In this document: positions 47,092-56,142 of the stretch, piece after piece
How the letters are laid out: each line of letters begins with the position of its first letter
Position numbering within the stretch: position 1 is the first letter of the stretch
Made by a program: the position numbers and the translations under genes
DNA from: Cryoendolithus antarcticus
Taxonomy: Eukaryota; Ascomycota; Dothideomycetes; Cladosporiales; Cladosporiaceae
NCBI GenBank assembly: GCA_002077065.1
Contig: NAJO01000013.1
Location: 372,001 to 436,000 of the forward strand
Length of the DNA: 64,000 bases
Direction of reading: 5' to 3'
Notes under the pieces: model-generated
Database searches by the model: none
What the model was told of the DNA's origin: nothing
The model's input: only the letters and a program-made list of their open reading frames with translations

Positions 47092-50000
47092 ATGCCTGCT
47101 AATCGTTTCAGAAGCGCCATGAATCGATTCCTCAACCGGAAGAAGACCGACGAGAGTGTCGAGGTCAATAAAGATGCGCTCGCACAGCTCTCGTCGCCAC
47201 CACCTGTGTCGCCTGGGCTCAAGAAGAGCGCTACAAGCCGATGGAAGAAGAATAAGAGGGTGATTGAGACTAAGCCAGAGATCAATTTGGCCACTGTCTT
47301 GCCATCGAGCGATAATTTCCGCACCAGTCTGCTCATGCCGAACCTTTCGGCGCGCTTCAGCATGCTCAGGGAGCAGGACGATCCGAATTCGATGCTTGGA
47401 AAGGCTAGTGATGATAGTGTCCTCCAGCCTAGCAGGCGTTCTCGGATGTTCGACTTCGGCGCTCCTGGGTACGGACTCTCTGATATCGCAGAAGTGCAAT
47501 CCATTAGTTCCTCCATACGGCCACCTTTCGCCCACTCGAACAAGCATGGCTCGTACGCTTCGGAAGATGGCTATGGCAGTGAGAACGAATCAATGCATGC
47601 AGGGAGTGTCATGAGCAGATCACGACCAGGCGAAGGAAACGTGCTCTTTGGTGGACGTCAAAAGGTCTACATGATTCCAAAGAGCGGCGCGCAGTCACAG
47701 AAGAGCCTTGGAAAAGTAGTATATGAGGATGACATGGCGAAGACCGCTTTCCAGAAGCACAGGCAACGAGAGCGAGAGCTTCAAGAGGCTCGGGAGGCAG
47801 AGCTACCACAAAATCCTCAGAGCTTCGACTTCGGCCTCGGGCAGGCTTCTGCAGGAGGCGAGGACGATCAGAAGATACCCACTCCGAACGACTCAGCGCG
47901 AGATCTCTCACACTCGCCCTCGCAGTCATCATACGACAAGAAGCGATCTACGACTTCGTCGACCACTCGATCAGAAGCGCGATCTTCGACTGCTGCCACA
48001 TCCGAGGCGTCTCAACCAGCGACTAATGCTCAGTTCTCGTCACCTGCACCACCACCGCAAGGTCCTCCTCCAGCCGTGCCATCGTCCCTGGAGCGATCGA
48101 ATACGAGAGGTCGGCGTCTGTATGAGCAGGGACTTGACCAGCACATGTACGATCAGCAGACGTCAGCACTCACTCGATTGAACTCGATACAGAAACAGCG
48201 CACTCTAAACAGCAGCCGAGGCGCAGCTCCATTTCTGCACTCGGCGAAGAGTGAAAACAATATCTACGCTCGACCTCCTCCAAACGTCTACGCGTTGCGC
48301 GCGCAAAGTCCACCGCCACTTGCACCATTGACCACATTCGGGTCCCTTCACAGACAGAATGGCAGCCCGATCACGAGCGGACCAAGCTCACCTTTAAGTC
48401 CTCAATACAGCGACAACGAGGATTCTAACCTGTTCGCGCAAGCTCTGGAGCCCGGTGACAGGGGGAAGGCGACTGCGATGGGAGCATTCAACAAGCCTAA
48501 AGCAGCCTTCGATGAGAAGCAGTATCTTGAGCGTCAAATACAGCTGCAGCGGTCAAACTCTGGCGCAGTGACGCGGCAACGCTCTGGCTCCGCGATGCAA
48601 CACCGCATGCAACGACTCGAGCAGGCTGAACAGGAGCAGAAGGCATCGACCCCGGGTGGGTTGACGCGATCTAGCTCGCTCGCGAAGAAGCATGACCCAT
48701 CGAAAGCGTTCAGTGTCTTTCAAAATGCAGCAAGCCGAAATCAACAGCTTGCGGCTGAGCAGCAAATACCGCCTATCGAGGAGACACGGTCTGAGAAGCC
48801 CGAGTACCCTGACACGCACCGTACATTCTTTGGCAACATCAGCGCAGACGACAGCGAGGATGAGAATGAGGAACAGTACACCTCCGAGACCCCTTATGAC
48901 TATCAGGACTATGGGTATGGATCACCGTACGGAGCATGGCAGCCCAGCGTATTACCGTCAGTGTCCGAACATCCCGCCTTGCGATCAGACCGGGCGCCCT
49001 CTGCATTACTCGAAGTCGACGAGGAGGACGAAGCCGAGTTCAACCCGAAGGACGTCACCAACGGACGACGAGAAGACGCGCGAGAAGAGCCACTTTCGCC
49101 ACCCAGCTTACAGGAGGCCGACGTTGAGTCACCACCACTTGGACCCGGCACCGAAGGGATCTCGCATATGATGCAACATCTCCGATCGAAGAGCACAACA
49201 TCGTCCAACTACCCACAAAGCGAGGGCGATCAGGTGCCTGAACTACCAACTTCATACGATCCCAAGAGTCCACAGCGAGGATACTCACTTCGAGGCAGTG
49301 CATACGACACTGAGTCGCGCATCGAGTCAACATATACAAACTCGAATCCTTGGGATCTAGACGAGGCCGAGAGTGGCTATGGCTACACTAACGAGCCAGT
49401 CAGCCGGGCTTCAGTGAGCCCTCTAGAAAGTACCAAGGAGAGGGATCCGTACGACATGTCATCCCGGGTGACTTCGCAAGCGGAGACCTACCAGAATCGC
49501 CACTCAGAGGTGTCGCAAGATGTAGACGGCCAGTCATGGCAGAACGAGTTAGGTAGCGCCCACGCACGCAACGCGAGTACAGCCACACAGCAGGAGCGTG
49601 CCGCGTTCGACAACGACCTGGCAGCAAGACGGAACGCTATCCAAGAGACCATGAAGCGAGTCGAGAGCGAGCAAGCACGCGCCGTCAGCCCGGTGCCCAG
49701 CACAGGTGGTGCATTCAAGGCATTTGGGCTGCTTCGATCGAAGACTAGTAGAGATTCGATCGCAGATGGTCGTAACGATGCCCCCAGCAAGGCAATGCGG
49801 ATGCTTGGCATTGGCGCAGGCTCGACACCGGCCAGCTCTGCAAGTCTGAACGCGCAGTACGAGCGTGGCGGCATGAGCCCTGATATCAACAGGGCTCGTG
49901 GCAACTCTGGTTCGCGATCTGCGCTCGCCGGCAGGATCTTGCAGCAGAGCGATCAGGATGCGCGAAGGGAGCGCGATTTCTCCAGGGTGCGAGGCGACAG

Positions 50001-51105
50001 CGAATCTGCAAGGCCAGATCGATCGATGGGTCGCTCACCTGCCACTTCGTCGGAAGCCGCACGAGCTCGCAGTCGGTCGAATTCAGCTGCCACCAACAGC
50101 CGGTCGCGCAGCAGGACAGGACCGTACCGCGACGATCTCGAGAAGGCCATGGTGGAAGGGACTGGCACCAGTGCTAGCGGCATTCCGGAACTGTCGCCTA
50201 TGCTGCCACAAGAGCTTACGCCACGTCCATCGCCAGATAGCATACAGCAGATTCAGTTCGATCGGCAGACTCGTAGCCGTAGCAACAGCAGTAGAGTCAA
50301 TGCGATGACCAATTACTTTGACTCGAAGAATCTGCAGCCCCTGCAGACGGCACACAATAACAGACTGGTCGCCAACGGATTGCCCCCGAACGTGTATACA
50401 CCCACTGGCATGTCAGTACGGAGTACACCTGCAGCATCACCCTACTCCCAGATGGCCACACCACCCATCTCTGGTGCGAACACGCCAGTCGGCGGCTCCT
50501 TCGCACCAACGATGATGCCACCTCAGCCTGCCCTGCGCAACGGTCCACTGCGCAAGAAGACGATCTCAAAGTCCGATATCTCGGAACCCATCAAACTCCT
50601 CTCCTCTACCTCGAATGTCGACACCGTTGATCTGCCTGCCGGCGCCTCGCTCAAGAATGGCATGGACAGCCCGCCTCCTCTTCCTGCGATCAATCCTCGC
50701 CGTCGCGGTACCCGCCGCCTGTTCGGCATCGGCCGCAGCGAGTCAAACGAGTACGTGGATTCCGGTCGCTCCAAGACACCAGACCCATGGTCTTCTCGTG
50801 CCACCGACTTCGATGCCGTAGCTGCTTCTGTCCATCGCCAGAACACTGTGGCGCCGTCGTCAGCTCGACCGCGCAATGTGAGCAGCCCGAAGCGCGGTTT
50901 CGAGGCGAGTCCGGCAATGCAAGGTTTCGCATTTGAGCAGAGAACTCCTCCGCCGCCACTGCAGAGCTCATTCAGTCATACGAACGGTAGCAGCTCGATG
51001 CAGCATCCTTACGGGTACGAGCAGCATGCTATGAGCAGTCCGGAGAGGATTGAGCGTAGTGTTACGAGTGCGCAAGATATGAGGATGGAAGGCGGCTTCA
51101 TCTGA
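47092..51105 (+). CDS. large disordered fungal protein, function unknown
   Basis: A single exon of 1,337 residues from MPANRFRSAMNRFLNRKKTD; the ATG at 47119 (MNRFLNRKK) is an equal candidate. The basic N-terminus is followed by almost wholly low-complexity sequence rich in Ser, Pro, Gln, Arg and acidic residues. A few motifs look constrained: KVYMIPKSGAQSQKSLGKVV (about residue 185), VVYEDDMAKTAFQKHRQRER, THRTFFGNISADDSEDENEE and NDLAARRNAIQETMKRVESE. The C-terminus has GTRRLFGIGRSESN and a P-rich tail. I recognise the type from filamentous fungi but know no function; polarity or septum-linked roles would be guesswork. Confidence 0.75.
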   Translation: MPANRFRSAMNRFLNRKKTDESVEVNKDALAQLSSPPPVSPGLKKSATSRWKKNKRVIETKPEINLATVLPSSDNFRTSLLMPNLSARFSMLREQDDPNSMLGKASDDSVLQPSRRSRMFDFGAPGYGLSDIAEVQSISSSIRPPFAHSNKHGSYASEDGYGSENESMHAGSVMSRSRPGEGNVLFGGRQKVYMIPKSGAQSQKSLGKVVYEDDMAKTAFQKHRQRERELQEAREAELPQNPQSFDFGLGQASAGGEDDQKIPTPNDSARDLSHSPSQSSYDKKRSTTSSTTRSEARSSTAATSEASQPATNAQFSSPAPPPQGPPPAVPSSLERSNTRGRRLYEQGLDQHMYDQQTSALTRLNSIQKQRTLNSSRGAAPFLHSAKSENNIYARPPPNVYALRAQSPPPLAPLTTFGSLHRQNGSPITSGPSSPLSPQYSDNEDSNLFAQALEPGDRGKATAMGAFNKPKAAFDEKQYLERQIQLQRSNSGAVTRQRSGSAMQHRMQRLEQAEQEQKASTPGGLTRSSSLAKKHDPSKAFSVFQNAASRNQQLAAEQQIPPIEETRSEKPEYPDTHRTFFGNISADDSEDENEEQYTSETPYDYQDYGYGSPYGAWQPSVLPSVSEHPALRSDRAPSALLEVDEEDEAEFNPKDVTNGRREDAREEPLSPPSLQEADVESPPLGPGTEGISHMMQHLRSKSTTSSNYPQSEGDQVPELPTSYDPKSPQRGYSLRGSAYDTESRIESTYTNSNPWDLDEAESGYGYTNEPVSRASVSPLESTKERDPYDMSSRVTSQAETYQNRHSEVSQDVDGQSWQNELGSAHARNASTATQQERAAFDNDLAARRNAIQETMKRVESEQARAVSPVPSTGGAFKAFGLLRSKTSRDSIADGRNDAPSKAMRMLGIGAGSTPASSASLNAQYERGGMSPDINRARGNSGSRSALAGRILQQSDQDARRERDFSRVRGDSESARPDRSMGRSPATSSEAARARSRSNSAATNSRSRSRTGPYRDDLEKAMVEGTGTSASGIPELSPMLPQELTPRPSPDSIQQIQFDRQTRSRSNSSRVNAMTNYFDSKNLQPLQTAHNNRLVANGLPPNVYTPTGMSVRSTPAASPYSQMATPPISGANTPVGGSFAPTMMPPQPALRNGPLRKKTISKSDISEPIKLLSSTSNVDTVDLPAGASLKNGMDSPPPLPAINPRRRGTRRLFGIGRSESNEYVDSGRSKTPDPWSSRATDFDAVAASVHRQNTVAPSSARPRNVSSPKRGFEASPAMQGFAFEQRTPPPPLQSSFSHTNGSSSMQHPYGYEQHAMSSPERIERSVTSAQDMRMEGGFI

Positions 51106-51698
51106 AGAAGCGTTTCACTTCACTGCATATATGTTTATTGACGGAGCGTTTGGCGAGCGTGTATGATTCAGCGATGGAGCTTGGGAGGCGCGACTCTGCT
51201 GAGTACAAAAGACGTGCTGGGGGGGAGGTTCTGGTGTGTGTATATATGATGCTACGGCTGCTGGGTGGGCTCTGTGCTAGAAAGATATGGGTGCGCAAGT
51301 ACTATGGAGAGTGGTCGGCGATATACTGCAAGCATTGCCTCGTCTAATTCTTACTCGTCTCATCCTTCATTGTTTGCCAAAAGGGCAATTTCCCCATAGT
51401 CGTCCTCACCGAACGTCTATCTCCGCCACGTTCCGCTATCTTGCGGTACGCAAGCCAGAGAACGCCACATTATTGAGCAGCGTGTTGCACAGCATCCTAA
51501 TCGCCCGAATGGCCCCCTTGGCCCCCCAGAAGCATGCTATATATGTGAGTAGATCCCTCACATGGCATTGTGCCTTTGCCATGTTCACTCTTCGGCATTT
51601 GCATCTGGACGCTGGCACACGGTCGTAAAGCAGCTCGCACCCAGGAACGACATCGGACATCCTTACTTCTAGATCCACGGCCTCTCAGTCGCGTAGAT
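51106..51698. other. intergenic, SDR promoter region
   Basis: 593 bp. No gene is seen. Confidence 0.4.
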
Positions 51699-52583
51699 AT
51701 GGCCACATACCTCATAACCGGGACCTCTCAAGGATTGGGTCTTGCACTCACTGCTCAACTTCTCTCGCGTACTACTGCGGAAGTCTCCCACGTCTTCGCC
51801 CTTTCGCGTAGCAGCCCGTCTCAAGAGCTGCGAGAACTCCTCGACACTCACCCTTCGCGGTCCACCTCCGTCGTAGCCTCAGTCACGGACGACTTGGCGG
51901 TCGGAGCCGCTGTCGAGCAAGTCTCGACAGTCCTCGGATCCCGAGGTCTAGATGTTCTGATCAACAATGCTGGCACGAACGATACTCACCCCAAGGGAAT
52001 GCGGAGTGTGGAGGTTGAGGCGCTAATGTCTGTCTTCGAGCTAAACGTCATGGGCGTAAAGCGGATTACGATAGCTTTCTTGCCGTTGTTAGAGCGAGGA
52101 AATGAGAAGAAAATCATCAACATGTGCGTTTGCCATTCCGCGATCGATCCCATAGCGGACTACTAACGATCAGGAGTAGATCATCGCGCCTCGGATCGAG
52201 CTCGCTGGCGAGCCACACGAACCAACGTACGCATACAAGGTCTCGAAGGCAGCGATGAACATGCTTACTATGCAGTACGCGTTGGATCTTCAGGACAGCG
52301 GCTTCACGGTCATGGCCGTGTCCCCAGGAGTAGGTGTATATCCTACAGCGCTCTGGCCCACGGGACACCCGTTTACTGACGTTTGTCATCGTAGTGGTTG
52401 AAGGCTCGTTTCGGCGGGGGCGGCGTAGCGCAGCTCACTGCTGAGCAGGGCGCCGAAGCGGTCGAAGAGATCATTCGTGAGGCGACGAAAGAGGACAACG
52501 GTAAATTTGTGAACATCAGAGTGCCTGGTTACAAATTCGGGGGGACCATCGAGGCGTATCCTAGGGGTGAGATGCCGTGGTGA
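51699..52583 (+). CDS. short-chain dehydrogenase/reductase
   Basis: A classical SDR of about 255 residues. The NAD(P)-binding TGTSQGLG is at residues 7-14, NNAG near 92, the catalytic YAYKVSK after the second exon start, and the product-binding MAVSPG next, with a C-terminus GKFVNIRVPGYKFGG. The exon 2/3 junction (52329/52395) is clean. The first junction is not. The good donor GTGCGT (52124) puts every nearby AG out of phase with the YAYKVSK frame. A model with a weak donor at 52128 and acceptor at 52179 (exons 51699-52127, 52180-52329, 52395-52583) restores phase. A one- or two-base indel near 52190 is the other explanation. The substrate is unknown. Confidence 0.8.
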
Positions 52584-53072
52584 AATTATTCGATGTGGGA
52601 TCTGCAGCGAGAAGGCGCTCAGAGCGCAACATGCTTTCAATTATGGTCGCCGTCATGATCCAGGCTGCGATGCTGCTGACGTTCCGGAGATTCGCATGAA
52701 TCGATGCTTCATCAGCACGTTTGCGCAACCTTTTCCCAACACACAAGCACGGTGGATGTTGCATGACTCGGTTTCCAACTACACTTTTCGGGTGAGGTCC
52801 CGTGTGTTCTGTCCGTGTTATAGCCGGGCGGAGTAAGGCTTCACATGACATCGCTTCATTGCCGTGGACTTTCTGACTGCCGTAACTTCAGTCTAAGTAC
52901 AATCATCGCAGTGGTTGCCGCATGTAGCCATTCGAAGTAGTACTGCGTAAGTAGCCGTCTGTTCCGTGTCTCCCAAGTAAAGTCTTCCGCGATCCCCAGA
53001 TCTCAGCATCAATTGGATTACTAGCAACAATACCAGACAGCGCAAATCTGTATACACTATTCAAGATTCTCA
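52584..53072. other. intergenic, PrpD-family promoter region
   Basis: 489 bp between the SDR stop and the MmgE/PrpD start. No gene is seen. Confidence 0.4.
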
Positions 53073-54539
53073 ATGGCAGCGACTAATGGAGTCAATGGCG
53101 CGAATGGCCACCATACGAATGGAAATGGTACTTCCACAACGCCAGTCCCTGCGACCTCTCTTCTCGCAGATTTCGTTGCCACCGCTTCTCCTACCCAACT
53201 CACCCCAGCATTGCGACTGAAAGTCAAGGAAGTTCTCCTAGACTACATCGGCGTCACAGTCGGCGCTCATCAACATGCCGAATCCACGGCACCAATTTAC
53301 GAGGCCATCCTGGCTCTTCAGGGCGGCCCTGTCCCCAATGCACCATCGGCCTGCACAGTTCTCGGAATGGGCGCACCGCACTTTCTGCCTCAGTATGCTG
53401 GACTGATGAATGCCACGCTTGGGCATTCGATGGATTTCGATGATACGTATGCGCCGGGAACGCTGCATGCTGGTGTCACAGCAATCTCGGCTTCGCTCGC
53501 GCAGGCTGAGCTTCTGGGTGAGAAAGCAAGTACGGACCTGTTCACTCTGGCCGTCGCTGTTAGTTACGAGATCACTTGTCGGCTTGGTCGGGAGCTGGGT
53601 TACGAGGCTTACAGTCGAGGCATGCACAACACGTCTACTGCTGGCATCTTCGGCGCTGTGGCTGCCATCGCCGTGCTGAGAGGGCTGTCAAAGGAGACTA
53701 TCGAGATGGCCTGGGGTCTCGCTGGTAGCAAAGCTGCTGGTAGCATGCAGTATCTCGACAACGGCAGCTGGAACAAGCGGCTACATCCAGGCTTTGCGGT
53801 GCACGATGCGTTCATGTGCGTCAACCTAGCAGTGGCGGGCGTAATCGGTGCTTCGAGAATTATTGAGGGCAAGATGGGCTTCCTGCATGCCTATAGTCCA
53901 AATCCGGACAAGGATCTCCATCGACTGACGATCGGCCTGGGAACGGATTGGGAGTTCCTGAGATCAAGCTTGAAGCCTTTCTCGGCCTGTCGGATGACCC
54001 ACGCCTTCATTGAGATCGCGGGAGACATGCACAGTGCTAAGTCGAAGGCTGGCAGAGTGAAGCCCGATGACATCAAGGAGGTTCGTTTGACCATGAGCCC
54101 ATCCAATTTCCTATTGGTAGGCGATCCTACACCGAACAAGATCCATCCGACGAATGCCATTGATGCGCAATTCTCTGCCTATTACCAAGTGGCGAATGCG
54201 CTCATATACGGTGCGGACACAGGCATGGAAGCATACCAGAAGCTGGACAACGGCGAAATTGCTGCTGTGTCGGGAAAGATCTCGGTGTCCACGGACTCGT
54301 CCATAACGGCCTTCGGTGCCAGATTACACATGACTTGGGCAGACGGAAGCAAGGAGAAGAAGGATCAGCCGTTTCCACTCGGCGAAGAGCAACACCCGTA
54401 TACGAAGGACAGAGTCGAAGCAAAGTTCCGATCGCTCGCGGTACCGGTGTACGGAGCTGAGAAGTCCAAATGGATTATCGACATGGTCGACAGACTGGAA
54501 GACTTCACCGTGCAGGAGTTGTTGCAGGAACTGCAATGA
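53073..54539 (+). CDS. MmgE/PrpD family protein (2-methylcitrate dehydratase / cis-aconitate decarboxylase-like)
   Basis: A single exon of 488 residues. After an Asn/Gly-rich N-terminus (1-25) the all-helical PrpD domain begins. Motifs include VKEVLLDYIGVTVGAHQHAE, the active-site block LGHSMDFDDTYAPGTLHAG (Asp and His), YSRGMHNTSTAGIFGAVAA, GSMQYLDNGSWNKRLHPGFA, and KPFSACRMTHAFIE leading into the C-terminal domain. Family members dehydrate 2-methylcitrate or decarboxylate cis-aconitate to itaconate. Sequence alone does not decide which, and no itaconate transporter lies nearby. No clear mitochondrial presequence is visible, so I place it in the cytosol tentatively. Confidence 0.88.
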   Translation: MAATNGVNGANGHHTNGNGTSTTPVPATSLLADFVATASPTQLTPALRLKVKEVLLDYIGVTVGAHQHAESTAPIYEAILALQGGPVPNAPSACTVLGMGAPHFLPQYAGLMNATLGHSMDFDDTYAPGTLHAGVTAISASLAQAELLGEKASTDLFTLAVAVSYEITCRLGRELGYEAYSRGMHNTSTAGIFGAVAAIAVLRGLSKETIEMAWGLAGSKAAGSMQYLDNGSWNKRLHPGFAVHDAFMCVNLAVAGVIGASRIIEGKMGFLHAYSPNPDKDLHRLTIGLGTDWEFLRSSLKPFSACRMTHAFIEIAGDMHSAKSKAGRVKPDDIKEVRLTMSPSNFLLVGDPTPNKIHPTNAIDAQFSAYYQVANALIYGADTGMEAYQKLDNGEIAAVSGKISVSTDSSITAFGARLHMTWADGSKEKKDQPFPLGEEQHPYTKDRVEAKFRSLAVPVYGAEKSKWIIDMVDRLEDFTVQELLQELQ

Positions 54540-54774
54540 TATCGCCGCTGTTTTCGGCGACGATCGGGTCCTCCGCGCAGCTATCGGTGCGCTATATCTT
54601 CTCAAGTCAGCGAGTCAACGACGACATCGACTCATCGGGAGACTCGCCTATTCTCACCACTCCTCGTCGTCGCTATCACCACAACAGTCACGGCAAAATG
54701 GCGATGGCGCTGTACCGGGACTACAAAGTATCAGCTGCAAGCCAAGTAGCGGCTTGGAAAGACGAGTGGATGGC

Positions 54775-55628
54775 TTACTCCTCACAATCTGGATGGTACG
54801 CGTAGAAGAGTAGAAAGATCACAACAGCTACCATGAGCAGTGGTCCACCCAACGGAAGATGCAGCTGGTTGAGCAAGACAGCGAGACAGTGCTTGAACAC
54901 CTGCCAGGACATCATCGCTGATGCTGGTGTAGATGGGTGCTCTGGATTCGGTTTGCTCGCAAATGGGATGGAGCGGTGAATCTAAGGGAAGCGTATCGAT
55001 GGATTGGAGCGATTGAGACAGTATTCGAGACATGCTGGTGACCCAGTAGAAGCTGTAACGAAAGATATCGACAATTTGACCAATCCTTTCTGCGCCAGTA
55101 TTGCGCCATGTCAGCCTCAATACATTGACGCTACCAGACACAGTGACAGCGGTACAGCTCGGCCAAACTCCAGCCAACATCCTCTACTTTGATGACCTTC
55201 GCCACTGCACTCTGGTGGACTGATTACCCGAACTCTAGCACGTCAGCCAAAGGTACTGAATTGGATGATCCTTTAGCGTTACTCACCAGTAGGAAACCCA
55301 GCTCCGTTGTGGTTCAAGATCAACACGTTCTCTGCAGGTTGGCTCCAGTGTTGGATCGGTCAGCTCAGCCTATACACATTCCGGTTTATTCCAACACTTA
55401 CTACATGCAGACAGGTCCTGATAAACGAAGGAGAACTACAAAGGCCATAATGAGTATCAGGATTGTCTCGCAGTCTTCCTCGCCGAGCTCGTTCCACTGC
55501 TGCATCGTAGTGTCCCAGAAGCTCGCCTCATCGCGATCCACGGAGCTGATTGCAAATAGCTTAGTATTGTCGTATAACCCTTCTTCCAGCACAGCGAGGT
55601 AGCTACGAGTCGGTCGCGTCGACGCCAT
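54775..55628 (-). CDS. unrecognised multi-exon membrane protein (putative)
   Basis: No long single ORF exists, yet five in-phase exons can be read: 55628-55402, 55342-55287, 55219-55135, 55085-55043 and 54981-54775 (205 residues). Exon 1 starts MASTRPTRSYLAVLEEGLYD, has the acidic WNELGEEDCETI, then a hydrophobic helix TILILIMAFVVLLRLSG; its donor is a perfect GTAAGT. Exon 2 gives ENVLILNHNGAGFPT, exon 3 HQSAVAKVIKVEDVGWSLAE, exon 4 IGQIVDIFRYSFYW. Exon 5 ends with a second helix PLLMVAVVIFLLFYAYHPD, nearly at the C-terminus. The fourth intron has a weak donor (GTCACC); reading on instead gives a 223-residue form without the last helix. I do not recognise the family. It is convergent with the PrpD-family gene. 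Confidence 0.4.
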
Positions 55629-56142
55629 ATCCACAGTGATGAATTTGGTTCGTTCAGTATCTGTGATTGTAATCAGTTTCGCGTACGCAGGTGAGACTGC
55701 CAGTCATTGCCACATAGCTCTGACTGCAGACTACTTGCCAGCGCTACACGTAGGACCACAGGCGCACATGCTGGCGCCGTGATGTGGTAGTGAAGAACGT
55801 TATGCGGCGGTCCGTGGTATTGTCTTTCCTCCCAGTCGGCGGAGAGCCGCCAGCGATACTTGCCATGTCAGCAGCAGATAGATTAGCTCAGCATAGCGAA
55901 TAGCGATCAGAGAGAAGGCAGGAGGAATGAAGGTGGATAGCAATCCATACCACGCCATAAACTACATACACGAACACCCAATACCCGCTCGTCGCCGACT
56001 TCCAACGGCACAGAGACCTCGTGGCCCCACAGTCTATAGTCTCGTCTGTACAGAATGCACCCTTAAAACTCCGTGCAAGACATTAGTAATTCCCGTTCTT
56101 CTCTCTTCCTCTTCCTCTTCCGACCCGGCCACCCGCGCAACC
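55629..56142. other. intergenic, FAS alpha 3' flank
   Basis: No gene is seen. A short (CTTCCT)-type pyrimidine repeat lies at 56103-56120 just past the FAS2 stop. Confidence 0.4.

Noticed and set aside
51699..54539. SDR plus MmgE/PrpD gene as an itaconate-type cluster
   Set aside because: No transporter, regulator or other pathway gene is nearby; two adjacent enzymes do not make the case.
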